DNA of 64,000 nt from assembly GCA_949752745.1 (NCBI GenBank), contig OX457029.1:41294500-41358499 (forward strand), in the 5' to 3' direction. This document shows positions 26,815-39,014 of this stretch, in pieces; position 1 is the first letter of the stretch, and the number at the start of each line of letters is the position of its first letter. Both the position numbers and the translations under genes were made by a program. A model generated the notes under the pieces. That model was not told the origin of the DNA. It ran no database searches and saw only the letters and a list, made by a program, of their open reading frames with translations. Origin of the DNA: Protula sp. h YS-2021 (Eukaryota; Annelida; Polychaeta; Sabellida; Serpulidae).

Positions 26815-27832
26815 TTCTGTCAGACTATAAAGATGAAGGAATACAGTCTATGGTGGATTAACTCTGTTGGTTTTGGATCAGGTTATTCCCACTTGCAAAC
26901 ATAGTTTGCAAATGGGTATGGTTTGCTAAGAATTCCGGCGTTTATTCCTTCCTTTTTTTTGTGTTTTTTTGTTTTGTTTTTTTTTCCGTCACGGAGGTTT
27001 CCAGAAAACTCCTCCTACGCTATTTGACGTAGGACGATGAAATTTGGCACAGAGATAGAGGGTGATGAGATGTCGTGAAACCCGCAAATTTTTTTTACCT
27101 TGACCTTCAAGGTCAAGGTCAAATTGAGGTCAAAGTTTTTTTACCTCAAAGTGGTTTCCAGAAAACTCCTCCTAGGCTACTTGACGGAGAACGATGAAAT
27201 TTGGCACAGAGATAGAGGATGATAAGATGTCGTGAAATCCGCAAAAATTTTTGACCTTGACCTTCAAGGTCAAAATCAAATTGAGGTCAAAATATTTTTT
27301 CAAAAACCTCTTCCATCACGAAAAATTGCTGGAAATAGCGCTCAAATCCTTGTTTCAACCCGTGTACGGTGTCAGTAGGCAGTAACATCATGGATGGAAT
27401 CTCGACATTCAGTGTCAAGGTCAAGGTCATGTGACATTTGTATATTGAATTCCGTTAGAGAAAAATTGTCCATTATCTCGAAAACGGTTAGACCCTTTGG
27501 GCCTAAAAGACGTTATATAAGAGGTACCTCGGTGACCTTGACCTCCTCCGTCAAGGTCAAGGTCAAAAACCGGAAGTTGACCATTATCTCGAAAATGGTT
27601 AGAGATAGAGCGATTTTGAGGTTATTTTCGACCCTTTGGGCTAGTTATAAGTTAGAGGAGCACAGCTCTGAGGTGGAGAAATCCACCGCAGTAGCTTTTC
27701 GATCAGGCTATAAAACTGAAGAATACAGTCTCTGGTGGAGAAATTAACTGTTGGTTTTTTTATCAGGCTATAAAGCTTAAGGGATGCAGCTCTCGGGTGG
27801 AGAAACTCACCCTGACAGTTATTTAGTATTTG
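26815..27832. repeat. about 68-bp tandem repeat split by a Helentron-like insertion
   Basis: Units contain CAGGCTATAAA, then GAATACAGTCTCTGGTGGAG and TTAACTGTTGGTTTTTT. One unit lies left (about 26815-26883) and about three right (27645-27832) of the inserted element. Confidence 0.6.
26884..27644. mobile_element. Helentron/pearl-like non-autonomous element, second copy
   Basis: It has the same termini as 12792-14269: TATTCCCACTTG plus a hairpin (GCAAACATAGTTTGC) at the left, and GGGCTAG at the right, between T residues. Inside, a ~165-bp unit (CCAGAAAACTCCTCCTA, then GATGAAATTTGGCACAGAGA) is present twice, followed by blocks with TGACCTTCAAGGTCAAGGTC. It interrupts a 68-bp tandem repeat, which lets its ends be read directly. 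Confidence 0.6.
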
Positions 27833-27849
27833 TTTGGTCCTGGTATTTA

Positions 27850-28579
27850 GTATTTGGGGGGGGGGGCTGTTCTTTAGTTTTTGTTTTTCGTCTTAAGTAA
27901 GAAGTTTTAATCTTGAGAAAGAATCTTCAACGTATTTATAACTTGTATTTGAGCGAACCAAATATTTTCATTATACTTTAATTCTAAATATCCTCAATTT
28001 GGTAGAAAGTATCTTCCATCAGTCCCCTCACATACATAATTCCCTTATTCTGCAATGAAAATAGGTATTTTTTTAAAGTAGGCTTCCGCTTTTGAGGCTC
28101 TTTCTCATTGTTTCGGTTGGTCACAAGGTCCCGAGACATTTCGGTGAAAAGAGATGGCTTAGAAGATACACCTCACTGAAATACATGAAAAATACTTTCC
28201 TAAACACGTTAATTAATTGTAGGATGGACTTATAACCTTGTTACTTCCAACATAGGGTTCTGTTTTGAGCATTAATATGCCATCGGAGAAGTGAATGAAT
28301 ACACATAAAATATTTTAGGCCGTCTACAGGGATGTAAATACAATTTCCATCACGTATTTAAATATATCCTTTTTTTAAACATTTGCTAAACCTGGGCATC
28401 TCGGGGCAAAATTCTGGAATTTATCAAGCCTAGACGATTGTATACACAGTTCTAAAGGTTAGGTAAATATGAAAGACTTTTGAAAATGACACAACACCAA
28501 TGCAATTTAGGTTTTAGTTGACAACAACTTCGCTGCAAGGCCTGGTACAGTCAGAAAAATTGCGAATCTGTAAAAATAA
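27850..28579. other. non-coding stretch
   Basis: No gene or repeat is recognised apart from a short G run at 27857-27866. Confidence 0.5.
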
Positions 28580-29408
28580 TAAACCCGGCAAAAAATTTCT
28601 AGCCACTTATAGATTTTTGAATATTTCAAAATATAGTCTACATACGAGGTAATGACTGCTCTTGTCGGCTTCCAGCATCACTTTTCCTAAGCTGAGTTGA
28701 AACTTACAACAGATATGTTCTCACAAAAATTCCATCACTCTTAATTTCTACAGCAGGGGTCATTTTCAAAAATTGCACTTTGGAAATCCCTGTTCAGTAA
28801 TGGGTGTGGCCACCTGTATTCGTTATGCATTCTGCACAGCGCTTGCGCATGCTATGCACGAGTTTTCTAACGTACTGTTCTGGCATTCTGTCCCATTCTT
28901 CCAAAAGATACCTCCTAATGTCGTTGAGATTTTCTCCGCCGTTACTCGACGATGTAGTGCCCTTCCTAAGTAATCCCACACGTGCTCTATGGAGTCGGGT
29001 GAGCAAGGCGGCCAGTCCATTCGGTGTATTCCTCCAGTAGCCCGATGGCGCGGGCCCGATCAAGATTAAATAAACTGCCCATTATCACTGATTTTCAACA
29101 CCAGAGGGCGAATTGGATTAAACATTTTGTTTGTTTTTTTTTGCACACAAGCACACAAAGCGTACACTTGAAACAATAGACACTTTGGCATTGAATCTTA
29201 CATAGTGCGATTTTTGAAAGAGACCCCCTTCTCTGTAAAAACGAATCGTGTTCACTGGAGCATGGCCGAATAATATTGCTAAACACAGTATTCTGTCACA
29301 CATATACAGTGGTATTTGGAAATGTATATAGATTACACATTTTTTAAATTCAAACCTTTTCTTTTCTCAAAAATATTAGGTGGCTAGAAACTTTTTTTGC
29401 CGGGTTTA
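28580..29408 (-). mobile_element. internally deleted Tc1/mariner-like element
   Basis: Inverted termini (TAAACCCGGCAAAAAATTTC at left; the reverse complement of TTTTTTTGCCGGGTTTA at right) are each flanked by TA, the Tc1/mariner target. The interior carries only the 3' part of a transposase on the minus strand. The length of about 830 bp is well below the 1.2-1.7 kb of complete Tc1 elements. Confidence 0.8.
28794..29063 (-). pseudogene. Tc1-like transposase C-terminal fragment
   Basis: Two overlapping minus-strand frames together show the end of a Tc1 transposase. One has DWPPCSPDSIEHVWDYLGRA, the region of the second Asp and the Glu of the DDE triad. The other has LLEEWDRMPEQYVRKLVHSM followed by RKRCAECITNTGGHTHY, the usual C-terminus. 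The frame change between them and the missing N-terminal two-thirds make it non-functional. Confidence 0.8.
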
Positions 29409-29411
29409 TAA

Positions 29412-29960
29412 GGCGCGAAGATTCGGCATATGTAGAAACGGCCTCAACAACTGGCCAAATCTCAACCTTACGCTTCCGCCCAGATGACAAAAAAAAAGGG
29501 AGTATATGCATGTGGTTTAAATTTTTTACTCAGCGTGAATTGCGATTTTTTTTGTTAATAAAGTGAAAGGTAGCCCGGAACGATACGGGGTCCATGTAAA
29601 GATAACAGTCTTAGGTAATCAAATCCTTGGCCTTGTGACTTTGGAGGAAAAGAGACCACATTTTTGGTTTTCAAGTGGACACTCGGACATACAGACGGAC
29701 AGTCAGAGCCCATTTCAGATGGTTTCGTTGTTTTTTTTGTTCCACACACTGCCTTTTAACAAACCAGAAATTTGCAACAACATTTGGTTCCAAAATTAAT
29801 GCTTCGTTACTTGACAATATCCCTTCATGACAAGTGGATTTGAGAATATACTACAGAGTGACATGTTTCAAAACGTGGTTTGTTTTGTTAACTCTGAAGC
29901 AACCAATTATCCCAAACTAAATACAGTTGTCACTACCCCAACCGCCCTCCCTTCCTTCCT
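29412..29960. other. non-coding stretch, inferred intron
   Basis: Nothing recognised on either strand. Confidence 0.45.
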
Positions 29961-29964
29961 CCTC

Positions 29965-30240
29965 TCCCGGGGGCCACTTGGTATCATGTGTGTCACCACA
30001 TGTATCACAAAATGTCTGCAAACGGGAAATTTTGAGGCCAGACGCGGTGCAATTAGCTAAAAAGGGGGTAACCTTCATTCTCCGCGTTTTCATAAAAAGG
30101 AACATTCTTTCAGGACTGCATTCCGCGTTTGGTTAAACGGGCAGGTATTATTTCAAAATTAGCACTCCACATTTAGGGATCATTTTAAAAAGTCACAGAC
30201 ACGAATGGTTACCAGATGGAACCTGAGCCCCCCCCCCCCC
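29965..30240. repeat. poly-G-associated dispersed repeat, copy 3 (reverse orientation)
   Basis: It shares TTTTGAGGCCAGACGCGGT, TTCTCCGCGTTTTCATAAAAA, CCGCGTTTGGTTAAAC and ACATTTAGGGATCATTTTAAAAAG with copy 8 at 51.8 kb, and ends in a C run at 30229-30240. Confidence 0.75.
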
Positions 30241-30295
30241 GGGCTTCCGTCACTCCAGCCCCATATGCAGAACCTGCACGGTAAGTTCTACTCAC

Positions 30296-30512
30296 CACAG
30301 CGTTGTTGTACATGGAGCGCAGTGTGCTTATCTGCGCATTATCACAGTCATCACGAGAGGCATGTGGCTGGGGCAGCACCATCCCGGCTCGCTGCTCTTG
30401 TATATCCGGGTCCAAGCCAGTCTTGGAGCGCTTCTCCGGAGGCTGGGCCGCCCAGGATCCGGGGAGCGCGAAATTAAACCGCTTGCCGTTCTGCGCCCAG
30501 GTTCCTGGTAAA
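30296..30512 (-). CDS. secreted precursor, exon 2 (second peptide)
   Basis: A 217-nt open segment lies between an acceptor (CACTGACTTCAG) and a consensus donor (GTGAGT). The first base completes a Ser codon from exon 1; 72 codons follow, ending in phase 0. It encodes LPGTWAQNGKRFNFALPGSW then AAQPPEKRSKTG, followed by an Asp/Gln-rich stretch and one Cys. The KR pairs at residues 57-58 and 74-75 are classic prohormone cleavage sites, and the Gly before the first is a potential amide donor. The segment is much more GC-rich than its surroundings. Confidence 0.6.
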
Positions 30513-31307
30513 CTGAAGTCAGTGACAATTGGTTATATGGTAGCCACTTACCATATGATGAAGTATTTTATCTATATTTGATAAATCGTTTATAGTCGCT
30601 TAGGTTTAGATTTGCTTAGCCAATCCCGGGCGAATCCGCTGTGTGAAAAACACACACTCAGGATTAAATAATCCTGTCTGGATTAGTTAATCCTAGCAAA
30701 GACGCAGTATGAACGCTCACCGGATTTGCTCAGCTAAAATTATCAACGGCGTAATGACGTAAGACGGTGTTCTCAGATGCAAATCCGCAGTATGGAAAGG
30801 TACGGATTTAGACCGGCCAGGAGTAGTTATGCCGAGTTTTCAAGCCACAGTATGAAAAGAATATTGCAAGATTGCCTTTGCTTACTTAAGCCCAATCGAC
30901 ATTGCTGAGCAAGTTCGAAGCGCATTCGCAGTATGAAAAGAGCATAAAACTTAACCAGGCTGGACTCTAAAATAAAACAACTATTGGAACCAACTAAATG
31001 AAGCATTTATTTGGAGTGGCAATTATTTTAGAACCCTTTTAAATGGGGCAAACAAGAATAAGACCGCAGAAAAGCCTTCTTAAATCCGAGTTTTTTTCTG
31101 TAGTAGCCAAGAAGGAACACTGAACTGCAAGCAACTTAGAAAACTTCAGAGTATCGTAATTTCAATAAACTGTGTTACTTCTAATGGAAATTAATTCTCG
31201 GTACCAAACTGACACCTTATATTAAAGGAATAAAAATTAAAAGTTCTGAATAAACGTGGCCTACGGTATACATTTAGCAAAAGCAAATAAACTTCAACAG
31301 GTCTTAC

Positions 31308-31447
31308 CTAAATGTGAAAGAATTACGCCTGGGCCTCTGGTTGAGGCGCTTGAATGCGGCCACGTACGGATTGCCAGGTACGGGCGTTACACTAGCCAGC
31401 GGTAGTAAAGCGAGAAAGTGCAGCAACAAGACTGTGGATAACTTCAT
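31308..31447 (-). CDS. candidate neuropeptide/secreted peptide precursor, exon 1
   Basis: On the minus strand an ATG six bases after an acceptor (CTTTGTGTTGCAG) opens 46 codons plus two bases, ending at a consensus donor (GTAAGACC). Residues 1-20 are a clear signal peptide (MKLSTVLLLHFLALLPLASV). Dibasic sites follow at KR (33-34) and RR (40-41). Across the four inferred exons (phases 2, 0, 0; about 211 residues) the protein would yield two related peptides, NSFTFSLPGTWAQN(G) and FNFALPGSWAAQPPE. These share F-x-F-(S/A)-L-P-G-(T/S)-W-A. A C-terminal region with three cysteines follows. I do not recognise the family. The acceptor before the ATG implies an upstream 5' UTR exon. Confidence 0.6.
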
Positions 31448-31452
31448 CCTGT

Positions 31453-32490
31453 CTGCAACACAAAGTAAACATGACTAGTTCGAAGCTTTAATTTGCCACT
31501 ACTCAACCATCAGCTAGATAGATCGGTGCAATGTTATTTTGGGCCAGAATAATTCTCCTTTATAATTCGCCCCCAGGTCAATTTCCCTATTGATAATTTC
31601 CCGTAGGACCTAAGACTAACGAATCCTTGTTTCTACGCAGAGCTGTGCAGTCCATTGTCTTGTTGATATTTTCGATTGTATACTGTTTACAAACCTTAAC
31701 ACATGATTTTCAAATAATAAATAGGAAGAGAATTTTAGAGTAGACACTGCGCAATATTAAGTCCATTTTTTGCATTATTTGTAATTATTTTAGCTGTTTA
31801 CAAAATTTGGTATTCTGCCATTGCAGCCATTGAAACTGACCATTTAAAATATTACTTTATTTTTCAGGTGATTACTTAACTAGTTAAAAGCAAAATCAAT
31901 TGGCTAAAAGCTGGTTTCAAGAAATTTTTTTCGAATTTCTCACTGAATATTAAACATTCTGCGGATTTTCTTTCTTCAAATCCCACATTTATATCTCTGT
32001 TTTTTTGTTGTTGTAAATTTGCTTTTATAGTCTATAATTAAAAACAAAAATTGCCAGTTCCACCGCTTTTTTCATGTATTATTTATGGAAATGTTATGAA
32101 ACCTCCCTCTTTTGGTTTGTCAAAGTATTCCGTGAAAACTTGGGGTGAATAGTGGCAATACGAATATCTTTACGAATATTGATTTTTTTATAATACATGC
32201 AATTTATTAAAAAAAAGAAGTAGCATTCCTGTTTTCAAAGAACTACTATTATAGACTAGAAACAGAAATAACAATACTGAAATACATTTTTGAAAAGCTT
32301 TTAAAAACAAAATAAGGGAAAAATGCTTTATCCATTTATATATGAGGATGTCATTGTATCAACGCCATCTATATTTCTATTTGTGACATAAAAAAAAGAT
32401 ATCACGGGTCATGACCGCGTTGTCGTTATGACGTCAGACATCACAACGTCACGGCTGTTCGCCACTGTGAAGTCCCCATTAGAGCGTCGG
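31453..32490. other. AT-rich stretch upstream of the secreted-precursor gene
   Basis: No coding or repeat feature is recognised. The promoter and any 5' UTR exon should lie in or beyond this stretch, but I cannot place them. Confidence 0.45.
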
Positions 32491-32699
32491 ATTGACGTCC
32501 TCTTTTTTTTGGGGGGGGGGGGGGGTGGGGGAATTACAGAATTTGTTTCTACACATCTCCAATGCGTTGCAACTACGTTGTTTTTGAGAATAAAAGTAAA
32601 TTCCCTCCGTGTTCCTCGGGAGCGACAACGGAAGGACGTATACTGGACATTTATATAGTATTCATGCAGTTAAGAACATTTTAACGCCTCTTAAGGCAA

Positions 32700-33020
32700 A
32701 CCGGGGGGTGGGGGGGGGGGCGGCACTCACGTACCAGCTCGTTGTCTAAACGCTGAGTGTTATAGTTTGAAATGGTACCCGTTTTTAACCAAACGCGGAG
32801 TACAGTTCTGAAAGAACGCAATTTACTGGAAACGTGGAGTGTTGAATAAAAATTACATCCTCCTTTCCAAACAAAATTGGCATTCCGCGCTCACCGCGTC
32901 TGGCCCCAAAACTATCCCCTTTCTCAGTTTTTTTTTTTTTTTTTTTGGGGGGGGGGTACGCATGGTAGCACATATGTTAGCAAATACAGCCACACCCCTC
33001 CCCCCCCTGGGAAAATATCA
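32700..33020. repeat. poly-G-associated dispersed repeat, copy 4
   Basis: Bounded by a G run (32704-32720) and by G and C runs at 32940-33008. It contains GGCACTCACGTACCAGC, TTAACCAAACGCGGAGTACAG and GGCATTCCGCGCTCACCGCGTC, blocks shared with the other copies. Confidence 0.7.
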
Positions 33021-36000
33021 CACATCGGAAAACAAATTTACTTAGATTTATATTGCCTGTAAATTTAAATAGCTTTTCCCACTCAAACAACGAAAAACCT
33101 CTACTAGGTGTTCAACTAGTTTTCCCTGTATATAGGCATAACAGTTACATTAGAAATCCCAGCACTATGCAGTCAGATCAAATATTTAACTGTAGATTCA
33201 ACGCAGTTTCATCAAAAAGAAGTTGACTTATAGACGATCCCGGTTTAACCTGAAGACGCAAATTTAGTTTGTTTAAAATTAGCGCTAGGCAACAAAAGAA
33301 ACCCCCACAGTGAAGTAAAAAGGAAGAAATTCGATTCTCCTATAAATTAACTGTTAAAATAAAAAAGGCATTTATTATAACAGGCAATGTTTTTTAAAAT
33401 AACATTGAATTAAATACTTATTTTCTTAAAATCATAACCATTTCAGCCAATATTGTCCTGCGACCTCCCAGGGAAATGCCATTTTAGCTAAGGTACTTGA
33501 CAAATTCATAATTATAAAATGTAAATTAAATCTTCTACCCAAATCTTCTTCCTCAAAAAAGGGCTTGGTCATTTTGTTTACAACTGTTGTGTACAAGATT
33601 TAGAACTGAATATATCCGAATACCTTTTGTTACCAACCATTTCATTTAATCTTATTTAATGAGATGAAAATGCTTACCTGAAAGTGTCATATCCATGTAG
33701 AATCATGTGACCTCATATGATTTTTTTATATTCTTTTCTCTTTTTACCACACAGCCACTCTATGAAAGAAGATTTAACTACAGTTTAAAGTCAAGCATTC
33801 ATTTAAATAAGGCGAGCCTTGGGCACACCTCTCTGAGCATAACCACTGCAACGGCAGGATTCTAACATCAATACCTGCTTGCCATTGGTCGAAATTAATC
33901 AAAGAAATGAGAGCAAAAATACATAAGCAAGGCTGTTTTAAATTCTGAAACCGTGTGTTTATCGCGAATTAATTTCCTTTTTAAATATGACTAAAAATTA
34001 TTTGCGGAACAATAATTTAATCCTTGAAATGTAGTGTGTAGAAAATGACACCTAATGCTGTAAAGATGGCCCATAAATCATGAGTAACAGAAGTTACTGC
34101 GAGTATAAATTTGCTCGTAAAGGTTGCCCTTTTGGCTAATATCCATTTCATGTAATTTCGATTACGAAACTGATATATTAATTAAGATTTTCTCGTCTCA
34201 GCACCAGTTTGTTTTTAATTAAAATGTAATGGCAATAGTTATTCACAAGAGACAGGAAAGGGGAAAGAAATGCAAAAGAACTGTATTAAATTTCAGTTGT
34301 TAGAGACAAAAGTAATTCGGATTTCAAAAATATATCCAAAGCTTACTTCAATTCAGTAGATCATCTTAATTCATTGCCTCCAAGTTTTATTTATATGATA
34401 TTTTCTAAGATGTTGAACTTCTAGGAAATAACCTATTTTGTGTGCGTCAACATATCTAATTCAAAATATGGTCAAAGTTTCATAACACATAATGATTTCT
34501 AATGTTTCTGATTTGTGGGTAACTGCGTCTGTAATGTAGCCCTGCCTTTGACAACATGCTAAATCATATGTAATGTTCACAAATAGGCCAGTGTGCATCA
34601 ATACATTGCTGCGCGCTACTGTTGTTGTTACTGATTCGACTAAGGCGTTTTCTTTCTTTCTTTATTTATTTGTAACTTTATTTTTTAATGACAAAGATAT
34701 TCTAATCAGATAATAAAAGGATTCTTGGAGCAATGCTCTTCTGCAAAGCTGTTGTGTCATGAGGTTGCCTGGGTAACAAAGCTACTTGTTAGTAAAACAT
34801 TAGAAACAGTGAATTCTAAAAGTTATTCTTTTGTTATCAGTTGCTATATCAGTAGCCAAATACATATTTTGAAACCTATAAGTGATTGCGTATTGTTATA
34901 GGCTCTCTCTCTCTCTCTTTCTTGTTTTTGCTTTTTTTTTGAAGATATAATTTGCATATGTTACTGTCTTTATGAGATCCCTTTGGTGGAGTCTGCCATG
35001 CCCTCACACAAACTACCCGACTTGACAAAAAGATAACTTGAATTTGCTGAAGGAGTAAAATCATGTCACAACCCCACAATTACATTAAAATTATATTTGC
35101 GGACAAAACGTATGTTACAACCAACACCTTGAAAAGCGTAACCGCCAGACTTCCATAATATCTCTTCAAGTAAACCATAGATTTGAAGTCGTGTATCATG
35201 CCTGTACTTGCGCCCATTACCCTCTTTTATTTTTATTTTTTGGGGGGGAGGGGGGTAGGAGGGTCGGAAAAGAAAGCGACATGTCCATTTCTATAAAGTT
35301 TTGTTGTTCTGCAAATTACGGTCATGCATTATCCATAGACTAGCTGCATGTTAATTAAAGGTATTTTTCGGGATGAGCACGAATGTAACTGATGAACCTC
35401 AAGATCTCACACGTGACCCCCACCTCCCACACCTGTATAATGATTAAAATTTCACGCCGTAACTAGTCAAGCATTTTTTAGACATTTTACTCTTGCATAG
35501 CCGAGTTTAATTTTGCTCCTGGTAATGAAATCTAATCCCTCACACTGTAAAAGATCTTTATTTTTTGCAGTTGCTGTGATTCAATATTTGAGAATATATG
35601 GTGCAAACAGATATTGATTTCCCTGGTGAAGATAATTCCTGGAATAATTACTAATTCACACAGTTTCGATTGAGAAAACCCACACCAAAGCATCTTCCCG
35701 ACATCACTACAACAATAACTGTGTAGGTAGCAATCACAGGTTTTATTTCACTGATCACGCCTATTGATGTGTGATAAATAAGCTTTTGATTTTAATAATT
35801 AAGTGAAATACCCTTCATTTCATCAGCTTTGGTGATGAGAAAGAATAGAGGCATAGAACCAGAACCTCACTGCTCCCTCTCATTACATTGTCACACCTCA
35901 CAGGTTTTTTTCGGCTTTATGGCGAGCCAGGTAGGACAGTTACTGTTTCAAAAGGTAAGGCATTCATGGATCACCATTCCTGGATCCCCATCCCTACTGA

Positions 36001-36685
36001 ATAATATAGACTCCTTGTTTTACGTTAGATCAAACCTGCTAATTTATTTTCACAAAAAATCGTCGTTTTAAATTGTATCAGTACCCTTATACTTCTTTCA
36101 CTCAATCAAATTTGCAATTAAAATTTCCCTCAAAAACAGTCACAGAACATTTTCCTGCCATGCCTATTTTGAAATGCGTGAAAGAAAGGATTCTGGAACA
36201 CTCCCCATCTGGATATTTTTCAAAATCTTGGCAAAAAAGTTGGCAATTGTCGCTTGCAAAATGGTCGGTTGGAAAATGCAGAGTTGGACCTTGTATTCTT
36301 GCATAATGTGCAGACTGAGTGAAACATGGTCACTTAAAATTATTTTTATCGCACTTCTCTACAACATTAATTGCAGTTGAGTTTTTAGACTTGTATCTTG
36401 AGATAATCTGTGACAGTCTGCATTTAACCAGCTTCCTCCGAAACTTTCCTGGGATCTTCCGCGTTGCACGCTTTCACCGGCATTTGAATCGAATGACTGC
36501 CACTGAGATATTTCTTTTATTTGATGAATAACACGCTTTCGAACACAAGTATGAGGTGTTCTTTGTTGTTTAAAATCTAAATTGAAATGCGGCCAGGTAA
36601 ATATTGATATTGAAATAATCCGTAGTTACATGTATTTGCAATTAATCAGCCTCTCTGAAATGAAGTTATCGACGTGGTTGTGGTT
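33021..36685. other. non-coding AT-rich stretch, no gene seen
   Basis: Read on both strands, I find no ORF with family features, no terminal inverted repeats and no long tandem array. Minor items are a CT run near 34904-34922 and a G run near 35241-35257. Confidence 0.5.
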
Positions 36686-36719
36686 TACAGTTTAAAGCCA
36701 AATGATGAGATGACCTAAT

Positions 36720-36804
36720 ATGAGGGTTGTGGGGGCGGTGGAACCCGGGTGGTGGACGCAGTACAGGGGGAAAGATAGACTGTGGGGCGGGACATACGAC
36801 CCTG
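36720..36804 (+). CDS. candidate microprotein gene, exon 1
   Basis: An ATG opens 28 codons plus one base (MRVVGAVEPGWWTQYRGKDR, then LWGGTYDP) ending at a perfect donor, GTAAGT. A possible acceptor (GTGGTTTACAG) ends 30 bp upstream of the ATG, and an in-frame TGA precedes the ATG. Joined in phase 1 to the exon at 37124, it gives a 72-residue, Trp/Tyr-rich then Lys/Ser-rich protein with no signal peptide. I do not recognise a family. The evidence is splice-site quality and uninterrupted composition only. Confidence 0.4.
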
Positions 36805-36939
36805 GTAAGTCATCACCGACATCTATATCCTCTTGTGTGCTGTTCACATGTCTTTTGAGAAAGGCCAGGAAATACTTATTTTGTTACTCATACCAGGCGG
36901 GTGTGTGTAGTCGCAAATGAAAAAAATATCGCTAATCCG

Positions 36940-37085
36940 CGGCATTACGTCAGCGACATTACATCCAAAGACGCTACGTCGGCGACATTACGTCTTTCGA
37001 CACGACGCCCGCGACATTATGTCCAGCGACATTGCATTCCACGACATTACGCCGGCAACATTACGCCTGCGACTTACGTCCAGCA
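36940..37085. repeat. GCGACATTACGTC minisatellite
   Basis: About nine degenerate 15-17 bp units (GCGACATTACGTCnn) lie within the inferred intron between the two microprotein exons. Confidence 0.75.
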
Positions 37086-37123
37086 TGAAATCAGCATAAC
37101 GTTATACACAATTTACCTTTCAG

Positions 37124-37257
37124 AATACTTTTGGGTTGGGAATAAAGAAGAAGGAAATTGGCTTTCTAGCCATAAAAAGAAACCGGCAAATGCCGATACT
37201 TCTGCTTCTGGAACTCAGGACGGAGCCCGATCCAAGCCCAGCGACCGTCATGATTAG
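37124..37257 (+). CDS. candidate microprotein gene, exon 2
   Basis: After the acceptor ATTTACCTTTCAG, two bases complete a Glu codon and 42 further codons follow before TAG (YFWVGNKEEGNWLSSHKKKP, then ANADTSASGTQDGARSKP and SDRHD). The splice phase matches exon 1. The upstream continuation of this frame is the minisatellite, so the exon rather than the long ORF is the credible coding unit. Confidence 0.4.
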
Positions 37258-38570
37258 TAACATAGACTCCGAAGTTATCGTTGCTTCATAAGTCTAAAAA
37301 GGCGATATCTTAACAGGAAGAAAAACATTCACACAGAACCAGACAGGTCCGCAAATGATGAAGAATAGGGTATCCCTTCGTCTGACCAAGAAGGTCCCAG
37401 AGAAAATTAGCATCGCACTGGTCCCCAGCGGTCATACAATCTTCGCCAACGGAGCCCCTCCTCATCCATCAAACCCTAACCCGTTATTCCACCGGAAGAC
37501 ATCGCATTTCTTGACACAGCCCCCCCCCCTCCTAAGCCCAGCACGACGTTCCAGACTGCCCAACAAAAAACGTGAGGGTTTCCTAGCCCTAGCTACAAAT
37601 CCAAGAACAGCGAACGCTGTCACGCCCAAAAGTTTAAATACATGGACTTAGGTGAAGGGAAAACTCCTGTCTGGCCTCCACACCATCCAATGTACTATTT
37701 AGTTAGAGCAGCCCCGTGCAAGTCTTCAGGCAATGTTATGCCTATGGAACCTCTGCAGCAGCCAGCAACACGCATGATCTGGATGCACACAGCCAAACCG
37801 GATTCGGGTATCCATCTCGTTGAGAGGGATGCCAAGATGTTGAAGCTCAATCATTCTCAACATCTCTTCAACCACGTGTTTAAAGTTCTTAAGAACGTAC
37901 TATCCAAGCATGATTTTTTAACGCAGTGATTCTTAAACTGATCGAATATCTATCATTAGCGACGAAAGAGACAACACAGATCGCTGCCTATTGGCTATCT
38001 GCACTCTTCAGCTCCGTGATGCCTTTCTGTTACACTGCTGGGCTCGCGTCCTGCCCCACACTGAAATCTTGATGCCGTCAGAGCTTTCCCCAAAACAAAA
38101 AGCTGTAAAAAAGGCCATTCAAGAGAACAAGTCCCTCTGTCAAGATTTAATGTTGATGGCAAAGCCTCTCCGTCGGCGGGGCAACACAATGCCAAGTAAG
38201 GATAACTTCAATCGTTTCTGCCAACGAGATAGACCAGGAGTTCAGCCTAGGTCCTTCTTCTGCCCAGACCATGAAGTTCTGGGTCCAAGATGATCGTGGT
38301 CCGGGCCATGGGAGTTCGTAGCAGAATAGATAACCATGGACCAAGGCATCGTCTAAAACGACTCCCTCGTTTTCCGAACATACTTTGCCATTATTACAAA
38401 TATAACGGATTTGAGAACTTCTTGGTTGGACTAGCTCTGAACCAGGATGCCTACTTTTTAATTCAAACGTTTATACTATCCTCTCCTGACAACGATCACC
38501 GATTTGTAACTAAATTTGTAAAAAAAATCGTTTGCAAGATTATTTGCTTATGGAAGTGACCCTCTGGTTG
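37258..38570 (+). other. decayed coding-like stretch, identity unknown
   Basis: The stretch is GC-richer than its surroundings, with three consecutive plus-strand ORFs in different frames (37355-37651, 37642-37929, 37991-38293). The last contains the segment ELSPKQKAVKKAIQENKS. The overall look is of a frame-broken retroelement or host pseudogene. I cannot assign it. Confidence 0.3.
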
Positions 38571-38599
38571 TAGCCTAAATTATAATTATATAATTTATT

Positions 38600-39014
38600 G
38601 TTTATGAATGACAAAAGAAAGCTTACACTGAAAAGAGACGCTATTTGTTGGTCACCAAATTGATCAATTCTTTTCAAAGTTTTACATGGGAAACTTTAAC
38701 ATAATCTCTTACAAATAAAGCACAGGACACTGTTATTTTCTAAGCTGTAGTAAATAAATTAAATAGAACAGAAGTCACAAATTTTTAGTGAAGTTTGGCG
38801 AAACACAATTTTTATCGAGAATGAGCAGTTGTGAATACCACCTCAATTATTTGGCACCCCAAATCATTACATCAAAGCGACAGATCTAACTGACTGAATT
38901 GATGCTATACATTCGCCGATATGTCCACATACGCTTTGGCGCCCACCTGAACGTTCAAGCGGGACCTGGACTGTAAACCATTCCCATCTGCAGACGTTGC
39001 GCCTCGATTCCGGT
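38600..39014. other. non-coding stretch
   Basis: No feature is recognised on either strand. Confidence 0.4.

Noticed and set aside
37355..38293. Three consecutive ORFs as a host gene or DIRS-type gag
   Set aside because: Frames are broken and no domain motif is clear; kept only as a decayed coding-like stretch.
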